Below are positions 23,404-33,087 of a DNA stretch of 64,000 nucleotides, one piece after another. The notes below the pieces were generated by a model. The model had not been told where the DNA came from. It searched no databases and saw nothing but the letters and a program-made list of their open reading frames with translations. Numbering within the stretch: the first letter of the stretch is position 1; each line of letters starts with the position of its first letter. Location: positions 1-64,000 of the forward strand of contig DATHDS010000037.1 of assembly GCA_035318925.1 (NCBI GenBank). The letters run 5' to 3'. This DNA is from VAXT01 sp035318925 (lineage in GTDB: Bacteria > Actinomycetota > Thermoleophilia > Gaiellales > Gaiellaceae). A program made the translations under genes and the position numbers.

Positions 23404-23607
23404 TCAGCCGGATGGGCCGAGCAGGACTCGGTAGTCGTGAATCGGATTCTCGACCGTCACGGACAGCTCGACGACGCGCAGCGTCACCGGCTCGCCGGGT
23501 GGGGGCGGTCCGTGCTCCTTTTCGTATTTCTCGACTGCGTCCTGCGCGGCAGCCTTGAACCCGAACTCGCTTATGCCCAGGTACGTGTCGTCGCCGTTCT
23601 CTTTCAT
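23404..23607 (-). CDS. Small conserved-looking hypothetical protein
   Basis: 67 residues: MKENGDDTYLGISEFGFKAA, a helical EDAVEKYEKEHG-type middle, then TLRVVELSVTVENPIHDYRV. The alternating beta strands after a helix recall dodecin-size proteins, but the sequence differs. GAAGGAGCGCGGAG lies just before the ATG, almost the same leader as dodecin. It sits between dodecin and the cyclase gene on the same strand. Confidence 0.6.
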   Translation of the reverse strand: MKENGDDTYLGISEFGFKAAAQDAVEKYEKEHGPPPPGEPVTLRVVELSVTVENPIHDYRVLLGPSG

Positions 23608-23646
23608 CTCCGCGCTCCTTCGTAGCTCGTCGGTGTCGGCGGCATC

Positions 23647-26600
23647 CTACGACGACGCGGCCGGCAGACGGGCGAGCGCCGCGACGTTGCCCTTCTGCTC
23701 GTAGAGACGCCGCGCGTCTTCGAGCAGACCTGACGCTTCCTCGCCCGGGCCGACAACCTCGGCCACCGCCATCAGCGCGCGCGCCTCGAGATCGGGGTAG
23801 TCCGTTGCCTGGGCCGTTGCGAGCGCCTCGCGTGCCAGCGCCTCGGCCGCTCCAGTGTCCCGTCCCGCGACGGCTCGGGCCCGTGCCGTCCGCCACAGCA
23901 CCTGGGTGACGACGTCGACCGCCGCCGCCCGCTCTTCGCTGACCTTCGAGATCTCCTCGGCCTCCTCGTACGAGCCGTCGAGGCAGAGCGCGTCTGCGAG
24001 GAACGCCGCCGTCGTCGACATGATGCTCGTCGCGCCCATCTCGCCGAGCGTCTCGTAGGCCCAACGGAGGATCGAGACGGCCTCATCGGGTCTACCCGCC
24101 AGCTGCTCGATCTCGGCTCCGACGAGCGAGCGCGCCGCGATCCGGAAACGCTGGCCGAGCTCCTCGTGGATCTCGCGCGCCCGCGCCTGGAGGCGCCGTG
24201 CCTCCTCGAAGTCCCCTTGCATCGCGCGCAGGCCGGCGAGCACGCCTGTCATCGAGGCCTCGAGCGAGCGGTTTTCGGGATGCTCGGCGAGATAGCCCTC
24301 GCAGCGCGCGACCGCCTCCGGAACCGGAGTCGGCCCGTAGTAGAGCGCCTGTGCAAGGAGGGACGTGATCGTCGCCACCTCGGCGGCATCGCCCGACCGG
24401 CGCGCATGCTCGAGCGCGCGTTCGAGAGCCGCCGCGCGCTCACCCCAGTGGCAGGCGTTCACGTACACCTCGCTCTTCAGCCACCAGGCCTTCGCGAGCC
24501 CGAGGTCGTCGCCGAGCTCCTCGAGCTGCGGGATCGTTCGCTCCGCCACCTCGGTGATCTCCGCGACCGAGCCCTCGGGCTGCGTGAACGTTCGGAAGAA
24601 CTCCCGCTCAATGATCGTGCGCAGCTCGAGTCGCCGGTCCCCGGCCGCCGCAGCCGCCTCCATCGCCTGTGTCAGGACGCCCTCGGCCCGTCCGAACTCG
24701 CCGGTGCGCATGAGCGCGCTCCCGAGCTCGGGCAGAAGCTCCCTGCGCAGTGGATGATCGTCCGGTAGGAGCGCGGCCGACCGGCGGAGCAAAGACACCG
24801 CTGCGGCCAAGTCGCCGCGGGCGACGATCGCGCGGCGCCCGGCTGCGGCCAGGCGTTCGCCGGCGCGGATCGCGAGATCACGGCCCTCCTCGCCGACCGG
24901 GCCGAGCTCCTCGCGATACCGGAACGCCTGCTCGAGGTGGTAGCCGAGGATCTCCTCCAGCTCGTTCGCGCGCTCGCCTGCGGTGCGCTCGAGCCAGCCC
25001 GCAAACCGCTCGTGCAGGTCGGCGCGGGTCTCTTTCGGGATCGCCAGATAGGCGGCATCGCGGATGAGCGCGTGCCGGAACCGGAAGCCGTCTTCCCACG
25101 GGAAGATCGACCGCGCGGGCTCGATCAGGTCCTTGCGGACGAGCATCATCAGCCGGGTGCTGACGTCGGGCCGGTCCTCCTCGCGCGAGAGATCCGCGAC
25201 GGCGCCACGCCAGAAGTCCCTCCCGATCACGGACGCTCGCTCAATCGCGGCGCGCTCCGCCGGCTCGAGTCGGTCGAGACGCGCGGCGAGCAGCGCGTGA
25301 ATCGACGGCGGGATCTCCGGCCCGCCGTTCGGCCCGCCGTCCGTCGTCATCATGGCGAGCATCTGCTCGACGAAGAGCGGGTTGCCCTCCGCCGCCTCGG
25401 TGATCTGGGCCAGCACGTCCGAGCTGAGCTCCGCCTCGCCGCGCAGGACGTCGAGCAGCGACTCCGCTTCCTCGTCGGAGAGGGCCTCGAGCGTGATCGA
25501 GCTCGAGTTCGGCGTCACCGTCAGCCACGTGGGGTGCTTGTCGAGCAGCTCCGGCCGCGCGAGACAGACGACGAGGATGGGCGCGTCCCGGCTCCAGCCC
25601 ACGAGGTACTCGATCAGGTCGAGGAAGGTCGGCTCCGCCCACTGGAGGTCGTCGAAGCCGACGATCAGCGGGCGGTCGCGAGACAGGTGCTCGAACAGCC
25701 GCCGGACCGCCCACAGGGTCTCGTCCGGGGCTCCGGCGGCCTCGCCGACGCCGATCGCCCCGGCGACGCACGCTGCGACGCGGCCCGCGTCCTCCTCCCC
25801 CTCCAGCAGGCCTTCGATCTGCCCCAGCGTCAGGTCGCCCGCGGCTCCGCGGACGACGTCCCGGAGGGGCCAGTACGTGATCCCCTCGCCGTAGGGCAGA
25901 CAGTGGCCGACGAGCGCGGAGGCTTCGTCGCGGACGCTGCTGAGCAGCTCGTTGGCAAGCCGCGACTTCCCGATGCCCGCCGGACCGAGCACGGTGATCA
26001 TCCGGCAGGCCCGCTCTTCCACGGCATCGTCGAAGGCGCCGCGAAGCTCCGCGAGCTCCCGTCCTCTGCCGACCATCTCCGCATCGAGGCGGCGCGCGAA
26101 CGAGGGCGCCCCCTCGAGGATGCCGATCAGCTGCCAGGCTTCGACAGCGTCCGCCTTCCCTTTCAGCTTCAGGGGCGAGACTGGCTCGACGAGGGCCGCG
26201 TTCTCCACGAGGCGCCTCGTCGTCTCGCCGATCAGGATCTCCCCACCGTGCGCGGCCGCCTCCAGCCGCTGGGCGACGACGACTGCGTGACCCGTGGCGA
26301 AGGCCTGGTCGGCGGCGGGATCGCCCGCGATCACCTCCCCGGTGTTGATGCCTGTCCGGACCGAGAGCTCGAGGTCGAAGTCGCGCCGCAGCTCGCCGTT
26401 CAGTTCACCGAGGGCGGAGCGCATCTCCGTGGCGGCGCGAACCGCTCGCAGGGCGTCGTCGTCGTGGACGGTCGGGATGCCGAAGACGGCCATCACCGCA
26501 TCGCCGATGAACTTCTCGACCGTTCCGCCGTGCCGCTCGATTGCCGCGCTCATGGCCTCGAAGTAGCGCGCCATCACTCGCTGAAGGACTTCCGGATCGA

Positions 26601-26673
26601 GCCGTTCGCCGAGCGGCGTCGAGTCGGCGATGTCGCAGAACAGGACCGTCACGGTCTTGCGCAAAACGGCCAT
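23647..26673 (-). CDS. Class III adenylate/guanylate cyclase - AAA ATPase - TPR protein
   Basis: 1008 residues. The N-terminal cyclase homology domain (~1-180) has metal Asp14 in LFCDIADSTPLG and FIGDAVMAVFG for the second metal site. An AAA_16/NACHT-like ATPase follows, with Walker A GPAGIGKSR at ~235 and GFDDLQWAEPTF as Walker B. Helical TPR-like repeats fill ~560-1008. Such proteins are common in actinobacteria and are thought to make cAMP/cGMP or act as signal-controlled ATPases; the signal is unknown. TACACT lies exactly six bases upstream of the ATG, and the promoter region is shared with ffh. Confidence 0.88.
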   Translation of the reverse strand: MAVLRKTVTVLFCDIADSTPLGERLDPEVLQRVMARYFEAMSAAIERHGGTVEKFIGDAVMAVFGIPTVHDDDALRAVRAATEMRSALGELNGELRRDFDLELSVRTGINTGEVIAGDPAADQAFATGHAVVVAQRLEAAAHGGEILIGETTRRLVENAALVEPVSPLKLKGKADAVEAWQLIGILEGAPSFARRLDAEMVGRGRELAELRGAFDDAVEERACRMITVLGPAGIGKSRLANELLSSVRDEASALVGHCLPYGEGITYWPLRDVVRGAAGDLTLGQIEGLLEGEEDAGRVAACVAGAIGVGEAAGAPDETLWAVRRLFEHLSRDRPLIVGFDDLQWAEPTFLDLIEYLVGWSRDAPILVVCLARPELLDKHPTWLTVTPNSSSITLEALSDEEAESLLDVLRGEAELSSDVLAQITEAAEGNPLFVEQMLAMMTTDGGPNGGPEIPPSIHALLAARLDRLEPAERAAIERASVIGRDFWRGAVADLSREEDRPDVSTRLMMLVRKDLIEPARSIFPWEDGFRFRHALIRDAAYLAIPKETRADLHERFAGWLERTAGERANELEEILGYHLEQAFRYREELGPVGEEGRDLAIRAGERLAAAGRRAIVARGDLAAAVSLLRRSAALLPDDHPLRRELLPELGSALMRTGEFGRAEGVLTQAMEAAAAAGDRRLELRTIIEREFFRTFTQPEGSVAEITEVAERTIPQLEELGDDLGLAKAWWLKSEVYVNACHWGERAAALERALEHARRSGDAAEVATITSLLAQALYYGPTPVPEAVARCEGYLAEHPENRSLEASMTGVLAGLRAMQGDFEEARRLQARAREIHEELGQRFRIAARSLVGAEIEQLAGRPDEAVSILRWAYETLGEMGATSIMSTTAAFLADALCLDGSYEEAEEISKVSEERAAAVDVVTQVLWRTARARAVAGRDTGAAEALAREALATAQATDYPDLEARALMAVAEVVGPGEEASGLLEDARRLYEQKGNVAALARLPAASS

Positions 26674-26679
26674 GTGACG

Positions 26680-26733
26680 AGTGTACGACGGTGACCGCGG
26701 GGCTCCGAGAGCTGCCAGCGCCCTCAGTAGACT
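26680..26733. promoter_or_regulatory. Divergent leaderless promoters of the cyclase gene and ffh
   Basis: Minus strand: TACACT at 26680-26685, six bases from the cyclase ATG. Plus strand: TAGACT at 26728-26733, six bases from the ffh GTG. Only 66 bases separate the two start codons, so the RNA polymerase sites probably interfere. Confidence 0.55.
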
Positions 26734-26739
26734 GGGACG

Positions 26740-28077
<1,338 letters not shown>

Positions 28078-28201
28078 CGAACTTCGGCGAAGCGTTTCGC
28101 GGGCGGAGCCGGGCTTTGCCCGAGCGCAGCCCAATGGGTGTTTGATGAAAGAACGTGTAAAGGAGGGGGCTCACGGGGGAACCCTGGGTTCCCCCGTGTT
28201 A
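28078..28201. repeat. Intercalated ~124-nt noncoding segment with strong hairpins between ffh and a ffh-tail copy
   Basis: It contains CGGGC-TTT-GCCCG (about 28108-28120) and a perfect 13-bp stem CACGGGGGAACCC-T-GGGTTCCCCCGTG (28172-28198). AAAGGAGGGGG lies just before the large stem. It is flanked by two versions of the ffh 3' end. It could be a terminator, an RNA element or an inserted repeat. Confidence 0.55.
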
Positions 28202-28261
28202 AAGATGCCGGGGCTCCCACCGGAGCTCTTGGAGCAGGCACAACGACAGGGAAGAAGGTGA
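28202..28261 (+). pseudogene. Second copy of the ffh 3' end
   Basis: Twenty codons, in frame to a TGA, read KMPGLPPELLEQAQRQGRR. The real Ffh end has 15 of 19 identical residues, but only about 44 of 60 bases match, mostly third-position changes. It supplies GAAGAAGGTGAG as the ribosome site of rpsP. It probably marks an old gene end separated from ffh by an insertion or recombination. Confidence 0.65.
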
Positions 28262-28262
28262 G

Positions 28263-28508
28263 ATGGCGGTAAAAATGAGATTGACCCGCGTTGGGTCGAA
28301 GAAGAACCCGATCTACCGGGTCGTGGTGGCCGACTCGCGCTCGCCGCGTGACGGCAAGTTCATCGAGATCATCGGGCACTACAACCCGCAGACCGATCCC
28401 TCGACGATCGACTTCGACGAGGACAAGGTCAAGGAGTGGATCGCGAAGGGCGCGACGCCGTCCAACACGGTCAAGCGGCTGCTGAAGAAGACGAACGTCG
28501 TTGGCTGA
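28263..28508 (+). CDS. rpsP: Small-subunit ribosomal protein bS16
   Basis: An 81-residue bS16: AVKMRLTRVGSKKNPIYRVVVADSR start, DGKFIEIIGHYNPQTDP core and a basic C-terminus. The ribosome site overlaps the end of the ffh-tail copy. khpA starts 8 bases before its stop, so the two are translationally coupled. Confidence 0.97.
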   Translation: MAVKMRLTRVGSKKNPIYRVVVADSRSPRDGKFIEIIGHYNPQTDPSTIDFDEDKVKEWIAKGATPSNTVKRLLKKTNVVG

Positions 28509-28731
28509 GCTGCTCGCATACCTCGCGCGGAACCTCGTCGACGACGCCGATGCGGTCTCGGTCGTGGAGGTGCAGCGCGAGGGCACGACGATCCTCCAGC
28601 TGACCGTGGCGAAGGAGGAGGTCGGCAAGGTGATCGGCCGCCAGGGCCGCATCGCGCGGGCGCTGCGGGCGATTGTGCGCGCGAGCGGGGCGCGCTCGCA
28701 CAACCGCGTCGTGCTCGAGATCATGGAGTAG
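28501..28731 (+). CDS. khpA: KH-domain RNA-binding protein KhpA
   Basis: A 76-residue single KH domain (YlqC family) with the VIGRQGRIARAL GxxG loop. KhpA proteins bind RNA and influence cell envelope gene expression and translation in Gram-positives. The TTG start overlaps rpsP by 8 bases. This is the conserved position between rpsP and rimM. Confidence 0.93.
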   Translation: MAELLAYLARNLVDDADAVSVVEVQREGTTILQLTVAKEEVGKVIGRQGRIARALRAIVRASGARSHNRVVLEIME

Positions 28732-28736
28732 TGCCA

Positions 28737-29429
28737 ATGCGCGTCGCCGCGCTCCACGACGTCCACGGCAACCTGCCGGCGCTCGAGGCCGTCCTCGGTG
28801 ACGTGGAACGCGAGCACGTGGACGCGATCGTCTTTGGCGGCGACATCGCCTCGGGCGTAATGCCGCGAGAGACCGTCGAGCTCGTGCGTTCCCTCGACGC
28901 CGTCTTCATCCGCGGGAACGCGGACCGGGTCGACTCGCCTGCTATGAGCCCCGAGCACGACCTCGCGCGCCGCTGGGTCGAAACGCAGCTCGACGACGAG
29001 CAGATCTCCTGGCTCGCGAACCTCGACTTCTCAGTCGTTCTCGACGACACCCTCTACGTCCACGCGACCCCGCAGGACGACCTGACGGTCATCACCGAGG
29101 TCACCTCGGACGAGCGTCTCGCGGAGCTGCTGGACGGTGTCGAGCAGTCACGGGTCGTCGCGGGGCACACGCACATGCAGCTCGACCGCACGATCGGTTC
29201 GATTCGGTTCGTCAACGCGGGCAGCGTCGGCATGCCGTACGAGGGAAAGCCGGGCGCGTACTGGGCGATCCTCGACGACGACGTCGAGCTTCGGCGCACC
29301 GAGTACGACCTGGAGCGAGCCGCCGCTGCATTCCGAGCCACCTCGCATCCGCTGGCGGAGCACCTCGCGGCGGACAACATCCTCGTGGTGCCGTCCCGGG
29401 AGGAAGCGATCGCCATGTTCGGTGGCTGA
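28737..29429 (+). CDS. Metallophosphoesterase, YfcE/MJ0936-like
   Basis: A 230-residue calcineurin-like phosphoesterase. The metal motifs are HDVHGNLPAL (normally SDxHGN; here His-Asp-Val), FGGDIASG, RGNAD and AGHTHMQ. It is likely a phosphodiesterase of the YfcE type; substrate unknown. It sits inside the rpsP-khpA-rimM-trmD operon, where it is not a standard member. ATG 28737 is chosen over GTG 28731. rimM overlaps its end by 8 bases. Confidence 0.85.
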   Translation: MRVAALHDVHGNLPALEAVLGDVEREHVDAIVFGGDIASGVMPRETVELVRSLDAVFIRGNADRVDSPAMSPEHDLARRWVETQLDDEQISWLANLDFSVVLDDTLYVHATPQDDLTVITEVTSDERLAELLDGVEQSRVVAGHTHMQLDRTIGSIRFVNAGSVGMPYEGKPGAYWAILDDDVELRRTEYDLERAAAAFRATSHPLAEHLAADNILVVPSREEAIAMFGG

Positions 29430-29886
29430 TCTCGTGCAGATCGGGAGAGTGGGCAAGCCGCATGGGATCGCCGGCGCGTTCTTCGTCGAGGAGGCAAGCG
29501 ATGACCCCGCGCGCTTTTCCGTCGGCGGCATGCTGCTCGTCGGCCGCTCGCCTGCGAAGATCGTCGAGTCGAAGCGGTCCGGCGGTCGGCCCGTGATCAG
29601 GCTCGATCGGGAGGTCGAGCGAGGAGCGGCGATCGAGATCGAGCGGAGCGATCTCCCGCAACCGGCAGACGGCGAGTACTACGCCTTCCAGCTCGTCGGC
29701 CTCGAGGTGCAGGAAGAGGGAGGCGCGATCCTCGGGCGCGTCGCCGAGATCTCGACCAACCCGGCGAACGACGTCCTCGAGCTCGACACCGGCCTCGCGC
29801 TGCCACTCGTCGACGCGTGCGTCCGGAAGGTCGATCTCGCCGCAGGTCGAATCCTTGTGCAGCAAGGCTTCGCACTCGATAGCTAA
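29422..29886 (+). CDS. rimM: Ribosome maturation factor RimM
   Basis: A 154-residue, two-domain factor that binds S19 during 30S assembly. The N-terminal beta barrel starts LVQIGRVGKPHGIAGAFFVE, and the PRC-barrel has EYYAFQLVGLEV and VRKVDLAAGRILV. The GTG start overlaps the phosphoesterase gene. trmD starts 12 bases later in the same reading frame after the TAA. Confidence 0.93.
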   Translation: MADLVQIGRVGKPHGIAGAFFVEEASDDPARFSVGGMLLVGRSPAKIVESKRSGGRPVIRLDREVERGAAIEIERSDLPQPADGEYYAFQLVGLEVQEEGGAILGRVAEISTNPANDVLELDTGLALPLVDACVRKVDLAAGRILVQQGFALDS

Positions 29887-29898
29887 CCTCCGTCCGCC

Positions 29899-30558
29899 CT
29901 GCGTATCGATGTCTTCACGCTCATCCCACATGCGTTTGCCTGGCTCACCGAACAGCGCCCACTTGCGTCCGTGCTCGGCACGGAGCTCGAGCTCCGCCTG
30001 CTCAACTACCGCGACACGACGCCGCTCAAGGCCGCTCAGGTCGACGACGAGCCCTACGGCGGCGGCGCGGGCATGGTCCTGCGGGTCGATGTCGTCGCCG
30101 CGGCCCTCGAAGCGGCCTACGGCGGGCCGCCCGGCCACCGGGTGGTCGCCCTGACGCCCCAGGGCCGCCAGCTGGATCAGCAGCTGGTCGAGGAGCTCGC
30201 GGGGGAGGAGGAGCTGACGCTGCTCTCGGCCCGGTTCGAGGGCTTCGACGAGCGGATCGTTGAGCACCTCTCGACCGACGCGGTCTCGATCGGCCCGTAC
30301 GTGCTCTCCGGCGGCGAGTTGCCGGCGATGGTGCTTCTCGACGCGATCGCGCGCCGGCTGCCCGGAGCGCTCGGCAGTGAGGTCTCCGGGCTCGAGGAGA
30401 GCTTCTCCGCCGAGCTCGAGGGCGGGCTCGAGTACCCGCAGTACACCCGGCCGGCGGAGTTCCGCGGCTGGAGCGTGCCCGAAGTGCTGCTCTCGGGCGA
30501 CCACGGGCGCATCGCGCAGTGGCGCCGCGAGCAGAGCCGCGCGAGGACCGTCCACTGA
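29899..30558 (+). CDS. trmD: tRNA (guanine-37-N1)-methyltransferase TrmD
   Basis: A SAM-dependent knotted (SPOUT) methyltransferase of G37 in tRNA, preventing frameshifts. The family N-terminus RIDVFTLIPHAF begins directly after CTG 29899, and TAA of rimM lies in the same frame four codons upstream, so CTG is the only good start (219 residues). VDDEPYGGGAGMVLR and the trefoil-knot segment IGPYVLSGGELPAMVLLDA are present. GTG 29971 would remove the conserved start. Confidence 0.92.
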   Translation: MRIDVFTLIPHAFAWLTEQRPLASVLGTELELRLLNYRDTTPLKAAQVDDEPYGGGAGMVLRVDVVAAALEAAYGGPPGHRVVALTPQGRQLDQQLVEELAGEEELTLLSARFEGFDERIVEHLSTDAVSIGPYVLSGGELPAMVLLDAIARRLPGALGSEVSGLEESFSAELEGGLEYPQYTRPAEFRGWSVPEVLLSGDHGRIAQWRREQSRARTVH

Positions 30559-31163
30559 GAAATCCGATCGACGCCCTCACGCACGGCTTGCCGCGCCAGT
30601 GGCGCATCGCCATCGACTGGGCGGTGACGATCCTCGGCGCGGTCGCGATCGTGCTCGCGATCAAGGCCTATGTCGTCAACCCATACCGGATCCCGTCCTC
30701 GTCGATGGAGCCGACGCTGCACTGCGCCAAGCCGCTCAACGGCTGCACGGCGCGGTTCTCCGACCGCGTGCTCGCGAACCGGCTCATCTACCACTTCCGC
30801 AGTCCGCGCCGGGGCGAGATCGTCGTCTTCAAGACCCCGCCGGCCGCGGCGCTCGCGTGCAACGGCGGCGAGGGGGAGACGTTCGTCAAGCGGCTGATCG
30901 CCCTCCCAGGGGACCGGTGGCGCGAGCAGGACGGCTACATCTACTTGAACGGAGAGCGGCAGACCGAGCCCTACATCGAGCAGGATCGCCGGGACTCGGA
31001 GACGATCCCCGAGAAGACGGTCCCGAAGGGCCAGTACCTGATGCTCGGCGACAACCGCGCGTCCTCCTGCGACTCGCGCCGGTGGGGAACCGTTCCACGC
31101 AAGAACCTCGTCGGCCCGGTGTTCGCCGTCTACTGGCCCCCGAGCCGCATCGGCTTCAGGTGA
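30555..31163 (+). CDS. lepB: Signal peptidase I (copy 1)
   Basis: Membrane serine protease that removes signal peptides. One N-terminal helix (~18-38), catalytic Ser in PSSSMEPTL, catalytic Lys in FVKRLIALPGD and box E GDNRASSCDSRRWG. CTG 30555 overlaps the trmD stop by CTGA and gives 202 residues; GTG 30519 in frame is an alternative (214). The insert HCAKPLNGCTA adds two Cys near the active site. A tandem paralogue follows after 3 bases. Confidence 0.93.
   Translation: MRNPIDALTHGLPRQWRIAIDWAVTILGAVAIVLAIKAYVVNPYRIPSSSMEPTLHCAKPLNGCTARFSDRVLANRLIYHFRSPRRGEIVVFKTPPAAALACNGGEGETFVKRLIALPGDRWREQDGYIYLNGERQTEPYIEQDRRDSETIPEKTVPKGQYLMLGDNRASSCDSRRWGTVPRKNLVGPVFAVYWPPSRIGFR
30918..31158 (+). repeat. 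3' half of lepB copy 1, nearly identical to copy 2
   Basis: From TGGCGCGAGCAGG to the end of the gene this ~240-base stretch is nearly identical to 31509-31746, while the 5' halves differ widely. This is a direct repeat maintained by recent duplication or gene conversion. Confidence 0.75.
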
Positions 31164-31166
31164 CAA

Positions 31167-31751
31167 GTGCGCCGATCAAGAAAGGCGCTGCTCGTGCTCG
31201 CTTCGATCGCCGGCGGCCTCGTCGCCTTGACCCTGCTCGCCGTCTTCTTGACCCTACTCACATCGACGCCGTACCGCACTTCGAGCTCCGCCATGGAGCC
31301 GACGCTCCACTGCCTCAAGCCGGCTGAAGGCTGCGAGGCGGCCACTTTCCCGGATCGCGTCCTCGCTTCCCGGCTGCTCTACCGGCTCCGCGACCCTCAT
31401 CGCGGAGACCTTGTCGCCTTCAAGATTCCTCCGGCGGCGAAGGCGGCCTGTGGGGGTGGTGTCAGTGGAACCTTCATCAAACGGTTGATCGGGCTCCCCG
31501 GGGACCGCTGGCGCGAGCAGGACGGCTACATCTACTTGAACGGCGAGCGGCAGACCGAGCCCTACATCGAGCCGGATCGCCGGGACTCGGCGATCCCCGA
31601 GAAGACGGTCCCGAAGGCCCAGTACCTGATGCTCGGCGACAACCGTGCGTCCTCCTGCGATTCGCGCCGGTGGGGCACCGTTCCGCGCAAGAACCTCGTC
31701 GGCCCGGTGTTCGCCGTGTACTGGCCGCCGAGCCGCATCGGCTTCAGATAG
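31167..31751 (+). CDS. Signal peptidase I (copy 2)
   Basis: 194 residues, same architecture: one membrane helix (~8-30), Ser in SSSAMEPTL, Lys in FIKRLIGLPGD and GDNRASSCDSRRWG. The first half is diverged from copy 1, the second half almost identical. GTG 31167 follows the copy 1 stop by three bases. Both catalytic residues are intact, so both copies may be active, perhaps with different substrate ranges set by the N-terminal half. Confidence 0.9.
   Translation: MRRSRKALLVLASIAGGLVALTLLAVFLTLLTSTPYRTSSSAMEPTLHCLKPAEGCEAATFPDRVLASRLLYRLRDPHRGDLVAFKIPPAAKAACGGGVSGTFIKRLIGLPGDRWREQDGYIYLNGERQTEPYIEPDRRDSAIPEKTVPKAQYLMLGDNRASSCDSRRWGTVPRKNLVGPVFAVYWPPSRIGFR
31509..31746 (+). repeat. 3' half of lepB copy 2, nearly identical to copy 1
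   Basis: Partner of 30918-31158. The few differences include a three-base deletion in the RRDSxxIPEK region. Confidence 0.75.
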
Positions 31752-31797
31752 CACCCCATCCGCTAGCATCCCGCAGGGCCTGCCCAGGCCTCCTCTC

Positions 31798-32337
31798 ATG
31801 ACGAATCCGATCGAGCTAATCGAGCAGCGACAGCTGCGACCCGACCTGCCGCGCTTCAAGGCCGGCGACACCGTGCGTGTGCTCTTTCAGGTGATCGAGG
31901 GGCAGCGCCGGCGCACCCAGGCCTTCGAGGGGATCGTCATCAAGCGCCAGGGCTCCGGCGTGCGCGAGACCTTCACCGTCCGTAAGCAGTCGTTCGGCGT
32001 CGGCGTCGAGCGGACGTTCCCGGTCCACTCGCCGAAGATCGAGAAGATCGAGGTGCAGGCGATCGGCGACGTCAACCGCGCGAAGCTCTACTACTTGCGC
32101 GCGAAGGTGGGGAAGAAGGCGCGCGTCCGGGAGGTTCAGCGGGGGCCCGCGGTATCCTCGCCGCGTGCCGCCGATGACGAGGTCCAGCCCGAAGAGCTCG
32201 CAGCAGATGAGCCCGTTGCCGAAGAAGCTGCGGGGAATGAGCCAGCAGCAGAAGAGCCGGTGGCAGCCGTCGAAGACGGCGCAGAGGCTGCTGAGGTTCG
32301 ACCGAAAGCTCGGCGCTCGCTTCGTCGCCGGCGCTGA
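31798..32337 (+). CDS. rplS: Large-subunit ribosomal protein bL19 with long acidic tail
   Basis: 179 residues. The first ~115 are normal bL19 (PIELIEQRQLRPDLPRF, then QAFEGIVIKRQGSG and KLYYLRAKVGKKARV). The rest is an unusual Ala/Glu/Pro-rich acidic tail ending in a basic PKARRSLRRRR. No stop codon interrupts, so the tail is translated unless there is a sequence error. The tail overlaps the start of rnhB in another frame by up to 173 bases. Confidence 0.94.
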   Translation: MTNPIELIEQRQLRPDLPRFKAGDTVRVLFQVIEGQRRRTQAFEGIVIKRQGSGVRETFTVRKQSFGVGVERTFPVHSPKIEKIEVQAIGDVNRAKLYYLRAKVGKKARVREVQRGPAVSSPRAADDEVQPEELAADEPVAEEAAGNEPAAEEPVAAVEDGAEAAEVRPKARRSLRRRR

Positions 32338-32926
32338 CGAGGCCGGGCGCGGCTCACTCGCCGGGCCGCTCGTCGTCGCGGGCGTTCTGCTCGACTACGA
32401 GTTCCTGCGCGATCATCGCGTCCGGCCGCTCACCTTTCTGAACGACTCGAAGCAGGTGAGCCCGGAGCTGCGCGAGGAGCTCTTCCGCGCCGTGCTCGGC
32501 TGCGCGACGCAGATCTCGGTGCAGACGATCTCGCCGGCGGAGATCGACCGAGAGGGGCTGCACCGCTCGAACCTCGCGGGCCTGCGGCGCGTGCTGCATG
32601 CGCTCAGCCCGCCGGCCGAGGCGTGCCTCGTCGACGGGTTCCGCCTCGGGCCCAGTGCGCCGGAGCACATGGCCGTCGTTGACGGCGACGAGCGCAGCGC
32701 CGCGATCGCCGCGGCCTCGATCGTGGCCAAGGTCGTCCGCGACCGGACGATGCGGCGCCTCGACGCGCTCTATCCAGGCTACGGCTTCTCCTCCCATGTC
32801 GGGTACATCACGCCCGGTCACTCCCGGATCGTGCGAGAGCGCGGCCCGTGCGAGATCCACCGGCGCTCCTTCCAGGCGCTCTGCTATCTCAGCGAGGAAG
32901 AGCTCGCCCGGGTCACAGCGGCCTAA
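32165..32926 (+). CDS. rnhB: Ribonuclease HII
   Basis: Cleaves RNA in RNA-DNA hybrids and misinserted ribonucleotides. Catalytic motifs are AGADEAGRGSLAGPLVVA (DEAGRG), LNDSKQ, VDGDERSAAIAAASIVAKV and GYITPGHSRI. The start is uncertain: GTG 32165 gives 253 residues, but later in-frame ATGs at about 32174, 32207 and 32234 would also keep the fold. All of these overlap the rplS tail in a different frame. The palindromic element starts on the base after its TAA. Confidence 0.92.
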   Translation: MPPMTRSSPKSSQQMSPLPKKLRGMSQQQKSRWQPSKTAQRLLRFDRKLGARFVAGADEAGRGSLAGPLVVAGVLLDYEFLRDHRVRPLTFLNDSKQVSPELREELFRAVLGCATQISVQTISPAEIDREGLHRSNLAGLRRVLHALSPPAEACLVDGFRLGPSAPEHMAVVDGDERSAAIAAASIVAKVVRDRTMRRLDALYPGYGFSSHVGYITPGHSRIVRERGPCEIHRRSFQALCYLSEEELARVTAA

Positions 32927-33087
32927 GGAGGGTTTGGCGAAATATGGCTGAGCCGCCGGGCCGCGCTGCTCGCCCCGAGGCCGGGTCCTCAGTCGCATCC
33001 AGGCTACTAGCCTGGATGCTCCCTGCGTCCGCGGCCTCAGAACGAGCATCGCACCCCGGCGACGAGCAACATTCCGCCAAACCCTCC
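32927..33087. repeat. 160-nt palindromic element, copy B
   Basis: Same outer arms as copy A (GGAGGGTTTGGCG/CGCCAAACCCTCC) and the same intervening blocks, but the central stem is GCATCCAGGCTA-C-TAGCCTGGATGC. A C-G pair next to the outer arm in copy A is T-A here. It starts exactly after the rnhB TAA. It contains AAGGAGG and, 12 bases on, an ATG in frame with yraN. Confidence 0.85.
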
